A DNA stretch of 64,000 bases from Pseudonocardia terrae (GCF_021343995.1 NZ_JAJTTE010000043.1:1-64000), one strand, 5' to 3'; counted from the first letter of the stretch, positions 8,539 through 16,644 are shown. Translations and numbers: made by a program. The notes: generated by a model from the sequence alone, not told the origin.

Positions 8539-9273
8539 ATGGAGGACACCCCCGTCGCGTTCGAGGTCGAGCTGGACCGGGCCAGCCCGGTCCCGCTCTA
8601 CCACCAGCTCGCGCTGGCCATCGAGCGCGCGATCGAGACCGGGGTCCTCAAGCCCGGCGACCGGCTGGAGAACGAGGTGGCGCTCACCGCGCGGCTCGGC
8701 CTGGCCCGGCCGACGGCGCGGCAGGCGATCCAGGAGCTCGTGACCCGCGGGATGCTGGTGCGCAAACGCGGTGTCGGCACGCAGGTCGTGCAGCCGCACG
8801 TACACCGCGAGGTGCGGCTGACCAGCCTGTTCGACGACCTCGCCGCCGAGGGGCGGGTACCCGGGACCGAGCTGCTGTCGCTCGACGAGTGCGGCGCCGA
8901 GGAGGTGCCGGAGCCGCCGGGGCTGCCGGCACGCCTGACCCGGATCCGGCGTCTGCGCAGCGCCGACGGGGTGCGGCTGGCGCTCCTCACCAACTACCTG
9001 CCGGAGCACTACAGCGTCTCCGCCCCCGACCTGGAGCGGACGGGGCTGTACGCGCTGCTGCGGGCGCAGGGGGCGAGCTTCCGCATCGCCCATCAGATCA
9101 TCGGGGCGCGGCTGATGACGGCGGACGAGGCGACACTGCTCGGCGAGCAGGAGCCGGCGGCGTGCGTGACGGTCCGTCGCTCGGTCTACGACGACACCGG
9201 CGCCTTCGTCGAGACCGGCACGCACGTGTACCGGGCCTCGCAATACACGGTGCGGACGTCGTTGGTGGTGTGA
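8539..9273 (+). CDS. GntR/HutC-family transcriptional regulator of the iol genes
   Basis: A 244-residue regulator. Residues about 10-80 form the GntR winged helix (PLYHQLALAIERAIETG, then ARPTARQAIQELVTRGMLVR and RGVGTQVV). Residues about 95-240 resemble a UTRA ligand-binding domain, as in HutC-type repressors of sugar catabolism. Transcribed away from iolC, it is the likely local repressor that is released by an inositol-derived phosphate ester. The start is the ATG at 8539; frames further upstream run back through the control region. It converges with fur, the stops being nine bases apart. Confidence 0.9.
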   Translation: MEDTPVAFEVELDRASPVPLYHQLALAIERAIETGVLKPGDRLENEVALTARLGLARPTARQAIQELVTRGMLVRKRGVGTQVVQPHVHREVRLTSLFDDLAAEGRVPGTELLSLDECGAEEVPEPPGLPARLTRIRRLRSADGVRLALLTNYLPEHYSVSAPDLERTGLYALLRAQGASFRIAHQIIGARLMTADEATLLGEQEPAACVTVRRSVYDDTGAFVETGTHVYRASQYTVRTSLVV

Positions 9274-9282
9274 GGGAAGCCC

Positions 9283-9720
9283 TCAGCGCGCGGCACACTC
9301 CGCGCAGCGCCCCCAGAACACCAGCTCGGCCTCGTCGATCTCGAAACCCTCCTGGTGCGCCGGCTCGAGGCAGGGCGCGGACCCGACGGCGCACGGCACG
9401 TCCCGTACCCGCCCGCACACCCGGCAGACCAGGTGGTGGTGGTTGTCGCCGTGCTGCAGCTCGAACCGGGTGGCCGAGCCGGCCGGCTCGATGCTGCGCA
9501 CCAGCCCGACGCGCCGCAGGTCCTCGAGCACGTTGTAGAGGCCCTGCCGGGACAGCTCCGAGACCGCCGACGGCCCCGCCGCCGCCCCCGCCCGGGCCAC
9601 GACCTCCGCCACCTCGACGGCGGTGGAGTGCGGCCGGTCGGCCAGGGCGTGCAGCACCGCGCGCCGGTGCGGCGTGCTGCGCAGCCCCTTCTCCCGGAGC
9701 AGAGCGGTGAGGTCGTCCAT
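9283..9720 (-). CDS. Fur-family metal or peroxide regulator
   Basis: A 145-residue Fur-family protein. The N-terminal winged helix (RSTPHRRAVLHALADRPHSTAVEVAEVV and SRQGLYNVLEDLRRVGLV) is followed by the dimerisation and metal domain with the histidine cluster NHHHLVCRVCG, then a C-terminal CAEC pair. The two CxxC pairs form the structural zinc site of Fur/PerR proteins. It is divergent from dps across a perfect 6-3-6 palindrome, so it may control dps and itself in response to iron or peroxide. Sequence alone does not separate Fur, PerR/CatR-like and Zur; the dps neighbour favours a peroxide or iron sensor. Confidence 0.88.
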   Translation of the reverse strand: MDDLTALLREKGLRSTPHRRAVLHALADRPHSTAVEVAEVVARAGAAAGPSAVSELSRQGLYNVLEDLRRVGLVRSIEPAGSATRFELQHGDNHHHLVCRVCGRVRDVPCAVGSAPCLEPAHQEGFEIDEAELVFWGRCAECAAR

Positions 9721-9777
9721 GCAGGTGAGGCTACCCCCACAGATTGGATGCGGTCACTAACTTGACCAGCATCACGA

Positions 9778-9792
9778 TTTGACTGTGTCAAA
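9778..9792. promoter_or_regulatory. Palindrome TTTGAC-TGT-GTCAAA between fur and dps
   Basis: A perfect inverted repeat of 6-bp arms with a 3-bp centre, 20 bases upstream of the dps ATG and 57 bases upstream of the fur ATG. Both arms contain TTGAC on opposite strands, so the element could overlap -35 regions in both directions. It is the best candidate operator for the Fur-family regulator. Confidence 0.55.
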
Positions 9793-9811
9793 AGTAGGGT
9801 ACAAAGGAACC

Positions 9812-10309
9812 ATGACCGCCACGAACACCACCACCAGCGCCCCCACCGGCTTCCGTCCCTTCACCGCCTCGCCCGAGCTCGAGGCGAACCTGCAGAAGGT
9901 GCTCGTCGACCTCGTCGCCCTGCACCTCGAGGGCAAGCAGTTCCACTGGAACGTCGTCGGGGCGAACTTCCGCGACCTCCACCTGCAGCTCGACGAGATC
10001 GTCGAGGTCGCGCGCGAGCACAGCGACACCATCGCCGAGCGGATGCGCGCCCTCTACGCGGTGCCGGACGGCAGCCCGCGGACCGTCGCCGAGACGACCT
10101 CGCTGCCGCGCCAGCTGCCCGGCGAGCAGGACACCACCGCGGTCGTCAACGCGATGACCGAGCTGCTGTACCGCACCGCCGCGACCGTCCGCGAGGTGCA
10201 CGACGCCGTCGACGCCGAGGACCCCTCGACCGCCGACCTGCTGCACGCGGTGATCGTCGACCTCGAGAAGCAGGCCTGGATGCTGAGCTCGGAGAACCGG
10301 CGCGCCTGA
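9812..10309 (+). CDS. dps: Dps-family DNA-protection ferritin
   Basis: A 165-residue four-helix Dps protein. Dps forms dodecamers that oxidise and store iron and shield DNA in stress. The ferroxidase-site pattern is visible: HLEGKQFHWNVVGANFRDLHLQLDEI supplies histidines, an aspartate and a glutamate shared between subunits. The ATG at 9812 follows AAAGGAAC; the longer frame from 9779 runs through the palindrome and is unlikely. The divergent Fur-family gene suggests control by iron or peroxide. A strong hairpin lies 26 bases after the stop. Confidence 0.93.
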   Translation: MTATNTTTSAPTGFRPFTASPELEANLQKVLVDLVALHLEGKQFHWNVVGANFRDLHLQLDEIVEVAREHSDTIAERMRALYAVPDGSPRTVAETTSLPRQLPGEQDTTAVVNAMTELLYRTAATVREVHDAVDAEDPSTADLLHAVIVDLEKQAWMLSSENRRA

Positions 10310-10334
10310 GCGCCCCGGGCGTCACGGGCGGCTG

Positions 10335-10364
10335 CGGCCGGATCCCCTTCGGGGGGTCCGGCCG
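10335..10364 (+). terminator. Intrinsic terminator of dps
   Basis: A 13-bp stem (10335-10347 with 10352-10364, one G-T wobble) closed by a stable TTCG tetraloop and followed by TTCTCG. It sits directly after dps and well before the next gene on the same strand. Confidence 0.75.
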
Positions 10365-10496
10365 TTCTCGTTCCCGCCCCCGTCCGCAACCTCCGGAACC
10401 CCACCACCCGATCGGGTGACCACGCGGACGCCCGGAAACGGTGCCCGGGCCCGCACCGATCTTCCTTGCGGCAAGCGCACGTGAGGGAGTACTGCA

Positions 10497-12062
10497 GTGC
10501 AGGCACGGAACGGGTCGGAGACAACCCTCGGCGAGCGACAGGGTTCGGAGGCGCGGGTACCCGCACCCCGCGAACCCGCGACCGGGCCGGTCCGGGTGCC
10601 CCGCTCGTCGGTCGCGGTCGAGGTCGTCGTCGCGGCGGTGGCGCTCGTCCTGCTCGGCGGGACCGTCCTGACCTACCCGTTCCGCGGTGACCAGGCGATC
10701 TTCTCGCTGATCGGCCGGCAGGTCCTGCAGGGCGAGACGCTCTACACCGACCTCTGGGACGTCAAGCAGCCCGGGGTCTTCCTCTGGTACGGCCTGGCCG
10801 ACGCGCTCGGGCTCGGCGAGACGGGCGCGCGGCTGCTCGACGTGCTCGCGGCCGTCGCGTTCGGCGCCTGCGTGTGGCGGCTGCTGCGCCGACGGACGGC
10901 CACGCCGTGGGTGCGCCGGTGGCTGCCGGTGCTGGCCACGGGTGTCCTGCTGACCTCCGCGGGCCCGGGCGACTTCGGCCAGCTGGAGATGCTCTGCCTG
11001 GTCCCGGCGGTGGGCGCGTTCGCGCTGGTCGCCGCGGACCCCGGCCGCGTACCGGGGTGGCGGCGGGTCGTGGGCGCCGCCCTGTGCGTCGGCGTCGTCG
11101 GGGTGTTCAAGCTGCCGCTCGCCGCCGTCACCGGGCTGGCACTGCTGGTGTTCCTCGCGCTGCGGCTGCGGGCGCGTGCCCGCGTCGTCGCCGTTCCGGT
11201 CGTCGTCGGTGCCGCCCTTGTCCCCGGACTGCTGGTGCTGGCCTGGCTAACCGTCCGCGGCGCCGGCGGGGCCGCGCTGCGGGTCTGGCTGGTCGACGCA
11301 CTGGACATGGGTGCCGCGCACGGCTCCCGCTCCCCCGCCCGGCTGCTCGAGGGGCTCGGCCGGTACTGCCTGTGGAGCGCCCCGGTCGTGCTGCTCGCGG
11401 CACGGCGGGCCGGCACCGCGTGGCGCCGCCGGGACGCGCTCGACCTGGCAATGGTCGCCTTCGCGGTCCTGCACGTCCTGTCCGTCGCCGGCCAGTTCGG
11501 CTGGTGGTACCAGTGGTACTTCCTGTCGGCGCCGCTGGTCGTGCTCGCCCTGCGCGGCCTCGACGACCTGGCCCCGCGGCTCGCCCGGGGCCCGCGGCGG
11601 GGGTGGGCGATCACCCTGCTGGCCGTAGCCTGCCTGCCGCTGCTCGGGCACGCGGCGAGCTGGACCCTCCCGGCCGTGCTCGACGGCGGCGGGCTCACCG
11701 CCGCGAGCCGGGCGCGGATCGACGAGCGGGTCGCGGGGTACGACACGATCCGCGCCGAGATCGCTGCCGCCGGGGTGCGGCCCGACGACAGCCTCTTCGT
11801 GCTCGGCGATCCGCTCTACCACCTGCTGGCCGACGAGCCGCTGGTCGTGCGGACCAACGGCTGGGACTACGACCTCATGGCCGACCGGCAGTGGCAGGAG
11901 CTGGCCGGCGAGGTCGTGGCCGTCCGGCCCACCGTGGTGCTGGTCGACGACCAGGCCACGGGCTGGCTCGCCGAGCGCGGCCCGGACCTGCGGGCCGAAC
12001 TGGCCCGGGACTACACGCCGATCCGCACCGACGCCGAGGGGACCTGGTACCGGCTCCGCTAA
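10497..12062 (+). CDS. GT-C fold membrane glycosyltransferase-like protein
   Basis: A 521-residue protein with about ten membrane helices and a soluble C-terminal part. The first loop has PFRGDQAIFSLIGRQVLQG followed by GETLYTDLWDVKQPGVFLWY, the pattern of GT39-like enzymes (ArnT/PMT type) that use lipid-phosphate sugars on the outer face of the membrane. The C-terminal approximately 130 residues are hydrophilic. The start is the GTG at 10497, with GGGAG eight bases upstream. The donor and acceptor cannot be predicted, and no cell-wall partner lies next to it. It converges on the kinase gene, the stops being one base apart. Confidence 0.75.
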   Translation: MQARNGSETTLGERQGSEARVPAPREPATGPVRVPRSSVAVEVVVAAVALVLLGGTVLTYPFRGDQAIFSLIGRQVLQGETLYTDLWDVKQPGVFLWYGLADALGLGETGARLLDVLAAVAFGACVWRLLRRRTATPWVRRWLPVLATGVLLTSAGPGDFGQLEMLCLVPAVGAFALVAADPGRVPGWRRVVGAALCVGVVGVFKLPLAAVTGLALLVFLALRLRARARVVAVPVVVGAALVPGLLVLAWLTVRGAGGAALRVWLVDALDMGAAHGSRSPARLLEGLGRYCLWSAPVVLLAARRAGTAWRRRDALDLAMVAFAVLHVLSVAGQFGWWYQWYFLSAPLVVLALRGLDDLAPRLARGPRRGWAITLLAVACLPLLGHAASWTLPAVLDGGGLTAASRARIDERVAGYDTIRAEIAAAGVRPDDSLFVLGDPLYHLLADEPLVVRTNGWDYDLMADRQWQELAGEVVAVRPTVVLVDDQATGWLAERGPDLRAELARDYTPIRTDAEGTWYRLR

Positions 12063-12063
12063 C

Positions 12064-12642
12064 CTACGAGCGCGGCGACCTGCTCCGCGACCGGCGGGGC
12101 CCGATCCGGTTGTCGATCTCGTGGTGCGGCGCCGGCGGCGGCTCGTCCGGCCGCATCCGGGCCACGAAGGCGTCGAAGTCCGCGAGCTTGCCGCTGTCCC
12201 GTGGGGAGGCGCGCCGCTCCAGGCGGTGCCGCAGGGTCGCGCGGTCCGAGCGCACCCAGACCAGCCGGACGTCGTCGCCGCCCAGTTCGGCGACCCATCG
12301 GAGCCACCGGTCCGGGTCGCGGATCTGCCCGGTGAAGGGGCCGGAGAGCAGCACCGGGCAGCCGTGCCCGCGGACCTCCCGCGCGGTCGCGGTGAGCCCC
12401 GCGTACTCGTGGACCTTGACGTGCGCGTCGTACCAGGGACCTTCGCGCTCGCCGGGCGGGCGGCCCGCGGCCTCCAGGGTCGCGGCCACGAAGTCCCCGT
12501 AGAGCGTGTCCTTGTCGAGCAGCGCCGGGACGGGGTCGAGGGCCGCGAGCAGGGCGGCGGCCACCGTCGTCTTGCCTGCGCCGGGTGCCCCCGCGACCAC
12601 CCAGACCGTCCCGGCCCTCTCGACCACCGGTCCACCGTGCAC
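12064..12642 (-). CDS. P-loop nucleoside/small-molecule kinase-like ATPase
   Basis: A 192-residue P-loop protein. The Walker A motif GAPGAGKTT is near the N-terminus, followed by DKDTLYGD, which resembles the substrate loop of small-molecule kinases, and WVRSDRATLRHRLERRASPRD, a probable lid with arginines. It resembles the shikimate/gluconate/zeta-toxin-like kinase group, but the substrate is unknown. I choose the GTG at 12640-12642; the open frame extends to 13386 but that part is antisense to the methyltransferase. It is divergent from that gene, with about 30 bases between starts. Confidence 0.7.
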   Translation of the reverse strand: MHGGPVVERAGTVWVVAGAPGAGKTTVAAALLAALDPVPALLDKDTLYGDFVAATLEAAGRPPGEREGPWYDAHVKVHEYAGLTATAREVRGHGCPVLLSGPFTGQIRDPDRWLRWVAELGGDDVRLVWVRSDRATLRHRLERRASPRDSGKLADFDAFVARMRPDEPPPAPHHEIDNRIGPRRSRSRSPRS

Positions 12643-12672
12643 GATCGACGCCGCGCGGGCCAGGATCTCCCC

Positions 12673-13413
12673 GTGCCCCGCGACCCGATCGGCCCGGCCA
12701 CCGTGCCCGGCGCCTTCGACGACCACGCCGCCTCGTACGACCGGCTGGTCGGCCGCAACCCCGGCTACCACGAGCACCTGCGGCTGTCCGCGCGCCGACT
12801 CGGACGATGGTCGGCTCCACAGGCTCCGGCTCGGGACGGCACCGGCCCGCGGCTGCTCGACCTCGGCTGCGGGACGGGCGCGTCGACGGCCGCGCTGCTG
12901 GCCGCGGCACCGGACGCCGAGATCGTCGCCGTCGACGGTTCGGCGGAGATGATCGCGGAGGCGCGGCGCAAGGACTGGCCGGACCGGGTGCGGTTCGTGC
13001 ACTCCCGCCTCGAGGACCTGTCCACGACCGGGATCACCGGCCCGTTCGACGGGATCCTCGCCGCCTATCTCGTGCGCAACCTGCCCGACCGCGACGCCGG
13101 CCTCCGGACGATGTACGACCTGCTCGCCCCCGGCGCGCCGATCGCGGTGCACGAGTACTCGGTGCGGGACAGCCGGCGCGCGCGGGCGGTCTGGACCGCA
13201 GTGTCCTGGGGGATCATCATCCCGCTGGGCCGCCGGGTCACCGGGTCGACCGACCTCTACCGCTACCTCTGGCGCAGCGTCCTCGACTTCGACGGCGCCG
13301 GGCGGCTCGCCGCGCGGATGCGCGCGGCCGGGTTCGCCGACGTCCGCGTCGAGCCGGTGACCGGCTGGCAGCGCGGCATCGTGCATTCCTTTCTCGGGCG
13401 GCGTCCGACCTGA
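12673..13413 (+). CDS. UbiE/MenG-like SAM-dependent methyltransferase
   Basis: A 246-residue class I methyltransferase. The SAM-binding motif LLDLGCGTGAST and acidic strand EIVAVDGSAEM are clear, and the C-terminal half (TDLYRYLWRSVLDF and WQRGIVHSFLGRRP) resembles the quinone methyltransferases UbiE/MenG. It may methylate a menaquinone-related or prenyl-lipid substrate; no other quinone gene is nearby. The start is probably GTG 12673 with AGGA seven bases upstream; GTG 12703 is an alternative. Its last codons and stop lie inside the first copy of a triplicated 43-bp repeat. Confidence 0.78.
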   Translation: MPRDPIGPATVPGAFDDHAASYDRLVGRNPGYHEHLRLSARRLGRWSAPQAPARDGTGPRLLDLGCGTGASTAALLAAAPDAEIVAVDGSAEMIAEARRKDWPDRVRFVHSRLEDLSTTGITGPFDGILAAYLVRNLPDRDAGLRTMYDLLAPGAPIAVHEYSVRDSRRARAVWTAVSWGIIIPLGRRVTGSTDLYRYLWRSVLDFDGAGRLAARMRAAGFADVRVEPVTGWQRGIVHSFLGRRPT

Positions 13414-13510
13414 CCGTCACGCCCGGTCGGTTCTCCCTGGGCGGCGTCCGACCTGACCGTCACGCCCGGTCGGTTCTCCCTGGGCCGGCGTCCGACCTGA
13501 CCGTCACGCC
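13396..13510. repeat. Three tandem copies of a 43/44-bp repeat at a convergent stop junction
   Basis: Copies begin at about 13401, 13444 and 13488 and are near-identical over the shared length; the third has one extra C and is cut short. Each copy contains TGACCGTCA, in which TGA is the stop of the + strand methyltransferase and TCA is the stop of the - strand Cys-rich protein. The repeat unit is therefore the junction of the two convergent genes, copied twice. Only the first + stop and the last - stop serve the genes. Confidence 0.9.
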
Positions 13511-13740
13511 CGGTCCCGGAGCGCCTCCCCGCCCTCGCCGTGCGAGGCGCAGTGGGCGCAGCAGAAGAACTTCCCGCCGGCCTGCACCCCGTGCCCGATG
13601 ACCCGGCAGCCGCAGTGCTCACACACCGGCGCCATCCGGTGGATCGCGCACTCGAAGCTGTCGAACACGTGCACCGCGCCCTGCGCGTGTACCTCGAAGG
13701 CCATGTCGTAGTCGTTGCCGCAGACCTCGCACTGCGCCAT
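13504..13740 (-). CDS. Small Cys-rich metallothionein-like zinc protein
   Basis: A 78-residue protein with nine cysteines (4, 7, 31, 40, 43, 45, 60, 61, 64) and several histidines. CEVCG, CEHCGC and FFCCAHC form zinc-knuckle-like clusters. This pattern matches a widespread actinobacterial family annotated as prokaryotic metallothionein-like, which probably binds zinc or other soft metals; direct function is not proven. The ATG at 13738-13740 has GAGGAG in front; the frame extends to 13845 without support. Its 3' end is the last copy of the triplicated repeat. Confidence 0.75.
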   Translation of the reverse strand: MAQCEVCGNDYDMAFEVHAQGAVHVFDSFECAIHRMAPVCEHCGCRVIGHGVQAGGKFFCCAHCASHGEGGEALRDRA

Positions 13741-13914
13741 CACGTGCTCCTCTCCTCGGGGCTCCTCGGCGGGCGACCCGCCTACCCGGTCTCGGCTGGT
13801 CGAAGCACGCGGTGGGCCGGGGGGCGCTACGGGCGTTCCCGGCACCTCCGCACCGGGAGCCCCACCTGCGCGTGTGGTTAGGTGCAGCCGGAACGACGGT
13901 CACGGGAGGTGGCG

Positions 13915-14775
13915 ATGGCGCAGGCGGACGGCGGGCGCGTGCAGGCCCTGCTGCGCAGCGAGGACAAGGTGCTGCGGCGCTGGGTCGAGGCGGCGGAGAC
14001 GCCGCTGCGTGGCCGGTTGACGACCGGCGAGCTAGAGCGGACCTGCTCGGACCTGCTGGCGGTGCTGGGCGAGGCCGTCGCCGGCGGGGGGCTCGACGTC
14101 ACGTCCGCCGCCTATGCCGGCGCCCGCGGTTTCCTCGCCGAGCTCTCCCGGGACTGGGCGCGCCGCGGCTTCAGCCCCAGTGAGACGGCCTCGGCCGTCT
14201 TCGCGTTGAAGGACGCGCTGTTCGCCGCGGCCGACGAGGACGGCGAAGGCGGCGAGAGCGGGGGCGACCTCGCCACGGTCCTCGAGTCCTCCCGCTGGGT
14301 CGACGCCCTGGGCCTGGTGACCTTCGAGAGCTTCGCCCGCGCCCGCGAGCAGGTGATCAGCGAGCAGGCCGAGCAGCTGCTGGAGCTGACCACCCCGGTG
14401 GTGAAGCTGTGGGAGGGCGTGGTCGCCGTCCCGCTGATCGGCACGCTGGACTCCGCGCGCACGCAGATCGTGATGGAGAAGCTGCTGCAGACGCTGGTCG
14501 ACACCGGCTCCGAGCACGCGATCATCGACATCACCGGCGTGCCGGCGGTCGACACCGAGGTCGCCCAGCACCTGCTCAAGACCGTCGTCGCGGCCCGGCT
14601 GATGGGCGCGGAGTGCACGATCTCGGGCATCCGGCCGCAGATCGCGCAGACGATCGTGATGCTCGGTATCGAGTTCGGCGACATCACGACCAAGTCGACG
14701 CTGGCCGACGCGCTGCTGCACGCCATGCGCGGCACGGGCGTCGAGGTCGTCCGGCGCCGGACCGGGAGCCGCTGA
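13915..14775 (+). CDS. rsbR: RsbR-type stressosome protein
   Basis: A 286-residue stressosome sensor subunit. The N-terminal half (about 1-150) is an alpha-helical sensory domain of RsbRD type. The C-terminal STAS domain (about 160-275) has the conserved stretch VDTEVAQHLLKTVVAA followed by GIRPQIAQTIVMLGIEFG. The threonines in VDT and IAQT correspond to the ones RsbT phosphorylates in Bacillus RsbR proteins. The ATG at 13915 follows GGGAGG with five bases between. It opens an operon in which every later gene through the response-regulator phosphatase starts within a few bases of the previous stop. Confidence 0.88.
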   Translation: MAQADGGRVQALLRSEDKVLRRWVEAAETPLRGRLTTGELERTCSDLLAVLGEAVAGGGLDVTSAAYAGARGFLAELSRDWARRGFSPSETASAVFALKDALFAAADEDGEGGESGGDLATVLESSRWVDALGLVTFESFARAREQVISEQAEQLLELTTPVVKLWEGVVAVPLIGTLDSARTQIVMEKLLQTLVDTGSEHAIIDITGVPAVDTEVAQHLLKTVVAARLMGAECTISGIRPQIAQTIVMLGIEFGDITTKSTLADALLHAMRGTGVEVVRRRTGSR

Positions 14776-14777
14776 CC

Positions 14778-15215
14778 GTGGAGCGGGTTCCGGTCCTGTC
14801 CCTGGGCGACGCGCTGCTCGTGTCCATCCAGGTCGACCTCCAGGACAACACGGTCCTCGCACTCCAGGAGGACCTGGCCGAGCGGATCGTGTCCACGGGC
14901 GCGCGGGGCGTGCTCATCGACATCTCCGCGGTCGACATCGTCGACTCCTTCATCGGGCGCATGTTCGCCTCGATCGCCGCGCTGTCCCGGCTGCTCGACG
15001 CCGAGACCGTCGTCGTCGGGATGCGGCCCGCGGTGGCGATCACGCTCGTCGAGCTCGGGCTGTCGCTGGACGGCGTGCGCACGGCGCTCGACGTCGAGCG
15101 CGGTATGAAGATCCTGCGCGCGCTGTCCGACCGGCGCGGGCTGCCGGTGGCCGACGAGCTGGACGACGACCTCGTCCCCGTCGCGGAGGGCGGCGGCCCG
15201 GCCGCCGGGGCGTGA
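14778..15215 (+). CDS. rsbS: RsbS-type STAS scaffold protein
   Basis: A 145-residue single STAS domain protein. The segment IDISAVDIVDSFIGRMFASIAAL contains the DSFIGR serine that RsbT phosphorylates in the stressosome, and GMRPAVAITLVELGL is the second conserved STAS element. RsbS and RsbR build the core complex that holds RsbT until stress. It begins at the GTG two bases after the rsbR stop and overlaps rsbT by four bases. The last 30 residues are acidic and Gly-rich, longer than the Bacillus protein. Confidence 0.9.
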   Translation: MERVPVLSLGDALLVSIQVDLQDNTVLALQEDLAERIVSTGARGVLIDISAVDIVDSFIGRMFASIAALSRLLDAETVVVGMRPAVAITLVELGLSLDGVRTALDVERGMKILRALSDRRGLPVADELDDDLVPVAEGGGPAAGA

Positions 15216-15622
15216 CCACCTCCACCGGCGTCGAGGAGCTGCCGATCCGCACCGGCGACGACGTCGTCCGGGTCCGGCAGCTGGTCCGGGCCCGTGCCCA
15301 GGAGGTCCGACTCTCGCTGGTGGATCAGACGAAGCTGGTCACGGCCGCCAGCGAGCTGGCCCGCAACACCCTCGTCCACGGCGGCTCGGGCACGGCCACG
15401 GTCGAGACCCTGACCCGGGACGGCCGGTCCGGGATCCGGGCCGTCTTCGCCGACGAGGGGCCGGGGATCCCGGACGTCGACCAGGCCCTGACCCCGGGCT
15501 GGACCAGCGGCTCCGGGCTCGGTCTCGGGCTCTCCGGCGCTCGCAAGCTCGTCGACGAGTTCGCGATCGACACCGCGGTCGGCCGGGGCACGACGGTCAC
15601 CGTGGTGAAGTGGACCCGGTGA
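15212..15622 (+). CDS. rsbT: RsbT-type serine/threonine switch kinase
   Basis: A 136-residue GHKL ATPase. The N-box is SELARNTLVHGG, the G1 box DEGPGI and the G2 region SGSGLGLGLSGARKLVDEF. RsbT phosphorylates RsbR and RsbS under stress, leaves the stressosome and activates a PP2C phosphatase. The GTG start overlaps the rsbS stop as GTGA, and its own stop overlaps the next GTG the same way. Order R-S-T is the classical stressosome arrangement. Confidence 0.92.
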   Translation: MTTSTGVEELPIRTGDDVVRVRQLVRARAQEVRLSLVDQTKLVTAASELARNTLVHGGSGTATVETLTRDGRSGIRAVFADEGPGIPDVDQALTPGWTSGSGLGLGLSGARKLVDEFAIDTAVGRGTTVTVVKWTR

Positions 15623-16644
15623 TCCCGCCCCGGGTCGAGGACGTCGCCTGGCTGCCGCTCGACGACCCGAGCGGTCCCGGTGGGGCCCGCCGGGCGGCGG
15701 AGAAGCTGGCCGACCAGCTCGGCTTCCCGGCGCAGCGCGTGGCCGAGGTCGGCCTCGCCGTCACCGAGATCGGGACGAACGTGCTCCGGCACGCCGGTGG
15801 CGGTGCGGTGCTGCTCCGTGCGGTGCACCTGGACAAGACCGGCGGGGTGGAGGTCGTCGCCGTCGACGCCGGCCCCGGGATGAGCGACGTGCCGGCCTCG
15901 AGCCGCGACGGGCACTCCACGCGCGGCACGCTCGGCGTCGGGCTGGGGGCGATCGGCCGGCTCGCCGACGCGCTCGACATCGGCTCCCGCCCGGGGAAGG
16001 GCACCGTGCTCGTCGCCCGGTTCCGGCCCGGGCGCGACGCCGGCCCGCCGGGGCCGGACGCGGCGGGCGTCACCCGCCCGTTGTCCGGCGAGCAGCTGTG
16101 CGGCGACGCCTACGCGCTGCGGGAGGAGGGCTCCCGGCTCTGGCTCATGCTCTGCGACGGCGCAGGGCACGGCCCGCTCGCGGCGGCGGCGTCCCGGGAG
16201 GCGGTGCGGGCGTTCGCCGAACCCGAGCGCCCGCCGTCGACCCCCGTCGACGCGCTGCGGGCGATCCACGGGGCCATGTCCGGCACCCGCGGCGGCGCGG
16301 TCGCGGTGGCCGAGCTGGATCCCGACGCGGGGCTCGTGCGCTTCGCCGGGGTCGGCAACGTGGCCGGCGCGGTCGTGAGCGGCACGTCCAAGCGCAGCAT
16401 GATCTCGGTCGGCGGCATCGCCGGCTACCGCGTCCCCACGCTGCGCGCCTACGACTACCCCCTGCCGCCCGACGCCGTCGTGGTCCTGCACTCGGACGGC
16501 GTCCGGCCGCGCTGGCAGGCCGAGGACCTGGCCCTGCCCCGCCGGTCCCCGGTGGTGGTCGCCGCCGCACTGCTGCGCGACGAGGGCGTGCGTCAGGACG
16601 ACGCCTCGGTCGTGGTCGGTCGCGCACCCGGGGCCGGCCGGTGA
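15619..16644 (+). CDS. RsbT-like ATPase fused to RsbX-like PP2C phosphatase
   Basis: A 341-residue two-domain protein. Residues about 1-135 are a second GHKL ATPase (VGLAVTEIGTNVLRHAGGG, DAGPGM and TLGVGLGAIGRLADAL). Residues about 145-340 are a SpoIIE/RsbX-type PP2C phosphatase (LMLCDGAGHG, GVGNVAGAV, HSDGVRPRW, DDASVVV). RsbX dephosphorylates RsbR and RsbS to reset the stressosome, so the phosphatase half likely does that here; the ATPase half may anchor it. I use GTG 15619 (GTGA overlap) rather than GTG 15610. The fusion of kinase-like and phosphatase domains in one chain is notable. Confidence 0.85.
   Translation: MIPPRVEDVAWLPLDDPSGPGGARRAAEKLADQLGFPAQRVAEVGLAVTEIGTNVLRHAGGGAVLLRAVHLDKTGGVEVVAVDAGPGMSDVPASSRDGHSTRGTLGVGLGAIGRLADALDIGSRPGKGTVLVARFRPGRDAGPPGPDAAGVTRPLSGEQLCGDAYALREEGSRLWLMLCDGAGHGPLAAAASREAVRAFAEPERPPSTPVDALRAIHGAMSGTRGGAVAVAELDPDAGLVRFAGVGNVAGAVVSGTSKRSMISVGGIAGYRVPTLRAYDYPLPPDAVVVLHSDGVRPRWQAEDLALPRRSPVVVAAALLRDEGVRQDDASVVVGRAPGAGR

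Noticed and set aside
9776..9802. Stress-sigma promoter (ATTT-N16-GGGTAC) before dps
   Set aside because: The -10-like element lies only nine bases before the ATG, which would leave no leader for the visible ribosome site. The -35 is weak.
12643..13386. N-terminal extension of the P-loop kinase
   Set aside because: The open frame continues, but this part is antisense to the methyltransferase, and the kinase family starts just before the Walker A motif.
13396..13510. CRISPR-like regular repeats
   Set aside because: The copies are directly adjacent (43/44-bp period) with no unique spacers, there are only three, and no cas gene lies in the window.
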